From Albula goreensis (Eukaryota > Chordata > Actinopteri > Albuliformes > Albulidae), in assembly GCA_022829145.1 (NCBI GenBank), contig CM040753.1, positions 18,988,384 through 19,052,383 of the forward strand: a stretch of 64,000 nucleotides of DNA, read 5' to 3'. Of the stretch, positions 36,901 to 64,000 are shown one piece after another. The position numbers were made by a program, and so were the translations under genes. A model generated the notes under the pieces. The model saw only the letters and a program-made list of their open reading frames with translations. It had not been told where the DNA came from and made no database searches. Numbering within the stretch: position 1 is the stretch's first letter; every line of letters begins with the position of its first letter.

Positions 36901-39478
36901 CAGCAATATTGCAGTACACACAGACCAATGGAAAACATATGTTGTCTATAAAATATGTTTTGTGTAAAGGGTTGAACCCAAAGGTGCTTTATCAATTATT
37001 TAATCCTCGCCAACAGCCTCAGAAAAGAACAGCCAATCATGTGACTTCCTCTGATTCATGCGCAGTCAAGCTAACATGCTTTTCCTGCTGCAGATATAAT
37101 CAAACACATTAAAAATGAAAACTCAAGGCGTATCTTTGTAAATAACTGCCACATAAAATGTTAATGAAAACTGTAACTTCAATGCAAAAGTTTATTTTAA
37201 TGCACAATTTAAGCAAATACTCAGCCTGTGTTCCCTGCTAAGGGCCTCACTAACTAGTGACTGCACCCACAAAAGTGATAAAAACACTGCATGGGCATGA
37301 ACCAAGGGGAAGTGCCAGAGAACTAGGCCTAAAGCCTGTTTGGTCCCTTGCTACTTGTTACTGGAGTGTTCAGAATTATTGCAGAGATGTTATTGTTTTA
37401 TTTGTTCTAAGGTTTTAAGGTTTTGTTCTGTGCATGTAATTTCTATGTGTTCCAAGAGTGTGGCAACAAGGGTAAATGTAATGTCTTTTTATTTTTTTAA
37501 AATATCATATGTAATTCTGAACCATACACTAAAACTTGGTAATTTTATCATTGTGTGTACAGTACGCCCTTTGCTCTTTTGTATCATTTCAATAATCAGA
37601 CTTGACAGTTTTATGTTTAATACCAGGGGACTTGCTGATATTACATTTGAGTATGGTGGGGGATTATGAACCACTTCATTTCAAAGCCCAGTTTTCCTGT
37701 GTAATACCCAAGCAGTACGATGGCAAAACCTGTGTGGTTGGGTGAAATGAGGCAACACAAATATGACTCCAAAGATCAGATTTAAGGGCATCTGCGATTT
37801 TTATGGGACAGTAAGAAAATGAAGACTATCAAGACTTCCAGTACTCCATAAATGCTCTTTTGCTCAAACAGGGCTGACATACTGTGCTAATACCTTGATT
37901 AAACGTACAGATTTGTTATTTTATTTTTGCTATAGTGGTTTCTCATTTCAGAGAATTGAAAAGGTGTGTGAACTGTTGTACCCTGACTCGACAAGACAGC
38001 TCAGCCACTCCAGAGCTTTGCTGGTTAGCCTTCAAAATCCCATGATTTTCTGCATCAACCAACAACCATCTCACCCTTTACACTTACCCTAAAGCTGCAA
38101 AACAGAACTGCTGAGTAGTGACACATCTCAAACTTTTATCACATTGGCTTGGTACATTGGTGAACACAGAAGTGCAAACGCCAGCACATTCCATAAATTT
38201 CAGACATACAAGATTAATATTGTGCTTGCAGAAGACAGCTTGTTCATTACCAACTAACACACAGAAGAGGCATACACCCCCTATACACAGTCCATATGAA
38301 TAAAAAAAGGCAGTCTCAATAATATAAAGGAGTTTCAACAAGTCCAAGTTATGGATATTGGTCTTCGGTTTTTCAGGTTTGTGACACAGAAAGTCCTAAT
38401 GCACCACATTCCCAGTTTTTTTTTTTTTTTATGAGCCATTTCCATTTCCATCATGACATTAGCTGCATCTCATCTGCTAAGGTCCAGTATCTGTAACAAC
38501 TAAGATTCCATGGGAGGAAACAAATGTCTAAAAGAAACAAAACGTATATGCTTCATAAATCTATATAAAGTGAATTACGTTACATGAGGTTAGCACACAG
38601 TGTCTAACAGAGGACTGCTAGGGTGATTGTAATTGTACAATAAATATACAGCGCTGACAAAAAAAATTCTCCAGCAATGACAAAGATTTAGGATGACAAC
38701 AAGGTTTTGGGGTCCTAAAAGAAATGAAATAGTACAAAGCATTTCCTCAGTATCTTCTGCTTCTTCCTGTCCACTACAGGACATTCAATTTATGTGACAA
38801 AATTTCAATTATCAAAGTTATAGTCAAAGCCATCTTAAAGTCAAAACAGCTTACATGACCATGACAGTAACCAATACATCACATTATGCCAAACTGTACC
38901 ACAATTGTTCTTGATGTAGTGGTACTGCATTTTTAATTTCTTTTACAAACATAGTTTCAAAAAAGAACATAAATATATTTCAGAGTTGCCAGGCCTTATT
39001 TATCACTTGGGCCTGATAGAGCATTTCTCAAATAGTTTGAAAGGAGACTAAAATCACCCATGCTTGAGTAAAGATATGAGTAACGATTCTACAGATAGTG
39101 TTGCTAGCATTACAAAATTGTGCAGTTTATGCTGAAACACCACTCATACATGTTTTTTGCACTGCTATAGTCATATCCTACACCCCACACAGATAAGATG
39201 TGTTTGTGCTGACAAACTCACCCAGTCCTTGGATTCACATAAATGCAATAAGTGAGTGAAAAGACAGAAACAGGCTTTATGTCAAGACTCATTCAAATTC
39301 AAATATCAGCAGAAACAGACCAGAAGACTCACACTCAAAAGTGTCCTCTGGTTGTTGAGCTACAGTGTGGCCAGCACAGCATCTTCCAGAAATCCCATCA
39401 TTGAAATGCAATGAACCATCAGCTCACCTCCTCTCAACCCACCTTAGTTATTTCATTTCTGTGCCTTTGTTTCAGTTG
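30081..39478. other. Intergenic, no gene recognised
   Basis: No recognised exon. It holds a possible non-coding exon or conserved segment at 31097-31292, a CT/CA microsatellite at 33863, homopolymer runs (A near 30757-30769, T near 38417-38430) and otherwise AT-rich unique-looking sequence. The short frames present resemble no protein family I know. Confidence 0.55.
33863..33914. repeat. Compound (CT)n(CA)n microsatellite
   Basis: About 15 CT units are followed directly by about 11 CA units. Confidence 0.95.
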
Positions 39479-39484
39479 TTTATT
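39479..39484 (-). terminator. Candidate plpp2 polyadenylation signal AATAAA
   Basis: TTTATT on the plus strand reads AATAAA on the plpp2 strand, about 570 nt after the stop codon. It is the first such hexamer I see downstream of the stop. Use of this site is not shown. Confidence 0.3.
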
Positions 39485-62491
<23,007 letters not shown>

Positions 62492-62990
62492 GATTTCTTC
62501 TCGATATTAAGTCCGTGTAGCTTTTCACTATGCACTACCCGAAGTGCGTAAGCTTGGGCCACGCACACTTCAGGTAAAAATAAATAAATAAAACTCGTGC
62601 TCTTAATAAATCATTATGCACACTCGACTCGAATTTCAAGTTCTTCCGGCTCCACTTTCCTACCTGCTCCACGATATATACGTTATGGAGTAGGTGTGTT
62701 TGATCCTATTTTAAAACAGTCAAATCCAGCAACTAACTCCAACACAACAATCCTGTTTGTTCAGCGAGTCACAACGGTCAGATACTACCCAAAGCTTCCA
62801 GCTTGAGCACCACTCATGCCCTTTGCCACTGAGGAAACAGCTTAAAGCTCTTTGTAGGATGAGAATGCGTAGAAGACAAAATCTATCCACTCCTTTCCAC
62901 AGACCACGCCAACAAGCGCTTCATTCCCCGTCGTCTTCCCTGCAGTCTCCACTCCCAAAGCTGACGTCAAAGTGTATTCATGTGCCAAGT
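62492..62990 (-). promoter_or_regulatory. plpp2 5' UTR and promoter region with consensus CRE
   Basis: The segment directly upstream of the plpp2 start codon contains TATATA at about 62671-62678, which could serve as a TATA element on the minus strand, and the palindrome TGACGTCA at 62962-62969, the full consensus site for CREB/ATF. An imperfect inverted repeat (CCGAAGTGCGT against ACGCACACTTCAGG) lies at about 62540-62577. The transcription start is not determined. Confidence 0.4.
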
Positions 62991-64000
62991 TAGACGGAAA
63001 GTGAAAAGAGCTAGATACATCTCAGAAATTCACGAGGAATACTGCTCAGCTAAGAATTTGATCAGAACAGAGCGGGTTGGAAATGCTGAGAGTGTAATTA
63101 TTTAGATAAACAGCGTTTGAGTTTATCTGCTCAAACGACGTTTTCTAAGCAGTGCGTGTATGTAGCGATTTGGGAACACATTGGGATAAATACTGTGATA
63201 AAGAAAAAAGCTTTCCTGATATTACTGTGCAAATCACAGTGTCCCTTTCCTGTGACTTTTACAGCCATTCATATAAATTATATATTCTTAGCAGATTATT
63301 AAATCGTGAATTTACAGCGCATGCATATTTCTCTGTCCTTTGGAATTTATTTGAAATCTTGTTGGACCAAAATGGTAAAGGATTCTCAGATTTCCCTGTT
63401 CCTCAACTTATTCAGCACATGATCAGGGACAACGTCAAATTATTATGCCTCAGAGGCAGCAGCATTTGAGCATTTGAAGACTGCCACCTCGATGCAGGCC
63501 TGTGGCTTCCTCATGTCAGCCCGATTTGTGCGTGTACCTCCGTAATGCGCACTTTTAGCTGTAGCGAATCAGTAAATGGTTACAGAACTTTTCACTTATC
63601 CTTGGCGTCCAGAACTGTATTAGTCACAAAAGCTCAAGGGATGCTGACTCATTCATACCGAGAACTGGCTGACTGATGTTGTAAAGTAATGCTGGATCTG
63701 AACGTGACATTAATTGAAGGCATTAATCAAAGAAAACCGTGGGAGCCCTTTCACAGAGGAGGCATACCCAGTGCTGTGTACCACAAGTTTTAAATAAACC
63801 AAAAAAGACAAATAAAAGATCATTGATTGTTAGAAAGCCAAAAAGTCTTTAAATTGACTCCTGGGAATGTTGAATTTACACCACCATGGGTTAGAGTTGT
63901 GCTTGCAACCAAATGCATTTTCTTCTTTCTTTTAGAGGAAAATAAGCAGAACTTACTTTAAGTATGACAAACTGTGCATACTAATCATTAAATCACATCA
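62991..64000. other. Upstream flank of plpp2, nothing recognised
   Basis: No exon, RNA gene or recognisable repeat seen. The 105-aa plus-strand frame at 63152-63469 is AT-rich and matches no family I know. Confidence 0.5.

Overview
This is a stretch of vertebrate nuclear DNA, almost certainly from a teleost fish. Coding exons are small, bounded by GT/AG splice sites and separated by kilobase-scale introns. There are many long (CA)n/(TG)n arrays, several degenerate interspersed repeats of kinds common in fish genomes, and one nuclear tRNA gene. I cannot name the species. Most open reading frames here are translations of simple repeats or chance frames in non-coding DNA. I recognise two protein-coding genes, both on the minus strand, and one tRNA gene on the plus strand.

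Left part (1-15.9 kb): the 5' end of a Groucho/TLE corepressor gene, most likely tle2. Coding exon 1 (8 codons, starting MFPQNRPP) is at 15277-15300 and exon 2 (start of the Q domain, with a 12-residue alanine run) is at 4725-4885. Intron 1 is about 10.4 kb and holds four long CA arrays and several old repeats. Exon 3 was not found, so the gene runs off the left edge. A CpG-containing 5' UTR/promoter lies at about 15.3-15.9 kb, with two CACGTG E-boxes and CCAAT boxes about 0.6 kb further out.

Middle part (15.9-39.4 kb): no protein-coding gene recognised. It holds tRNA-Gln(UUG) at 23080-23151 beside a locally CpG-rich segment, a decayed fish repeat at 25.6 kb, a GC-rich segment at 29.5-30.1 kb with two nuclear-receptor DR1-like motifs that looks like a conserved regulatory element, and many simple repeats.

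Right part (39.4-64 kb): a complete coding region for phospholipid phosphatase 2 (plpp2), six coding exons between 62491 and 40054. Every junction is in phase and the predicted protein is 286 residues, with all three lipid-phosphate-phosphatase catalytic motifs intact. Its first intron is 16 kb. A perfect cAMP-response-element palindrome lies about 470 bp upstream of the start codon. TLE2 and PLPP2 are both on human 19p13.3, so their linkage here fits old vertebrate synteny.

I found no convincing new molecular system. The items most worth a second look are the alanine run in the TLE Q-domain exon, a rearranged lumenal loop in Plpp2, a perfect 21-bp foldback in plpp2 intron 1, a probable (UG)n tract in the plpp2 3' UTR, and the candidate regulatory segments.
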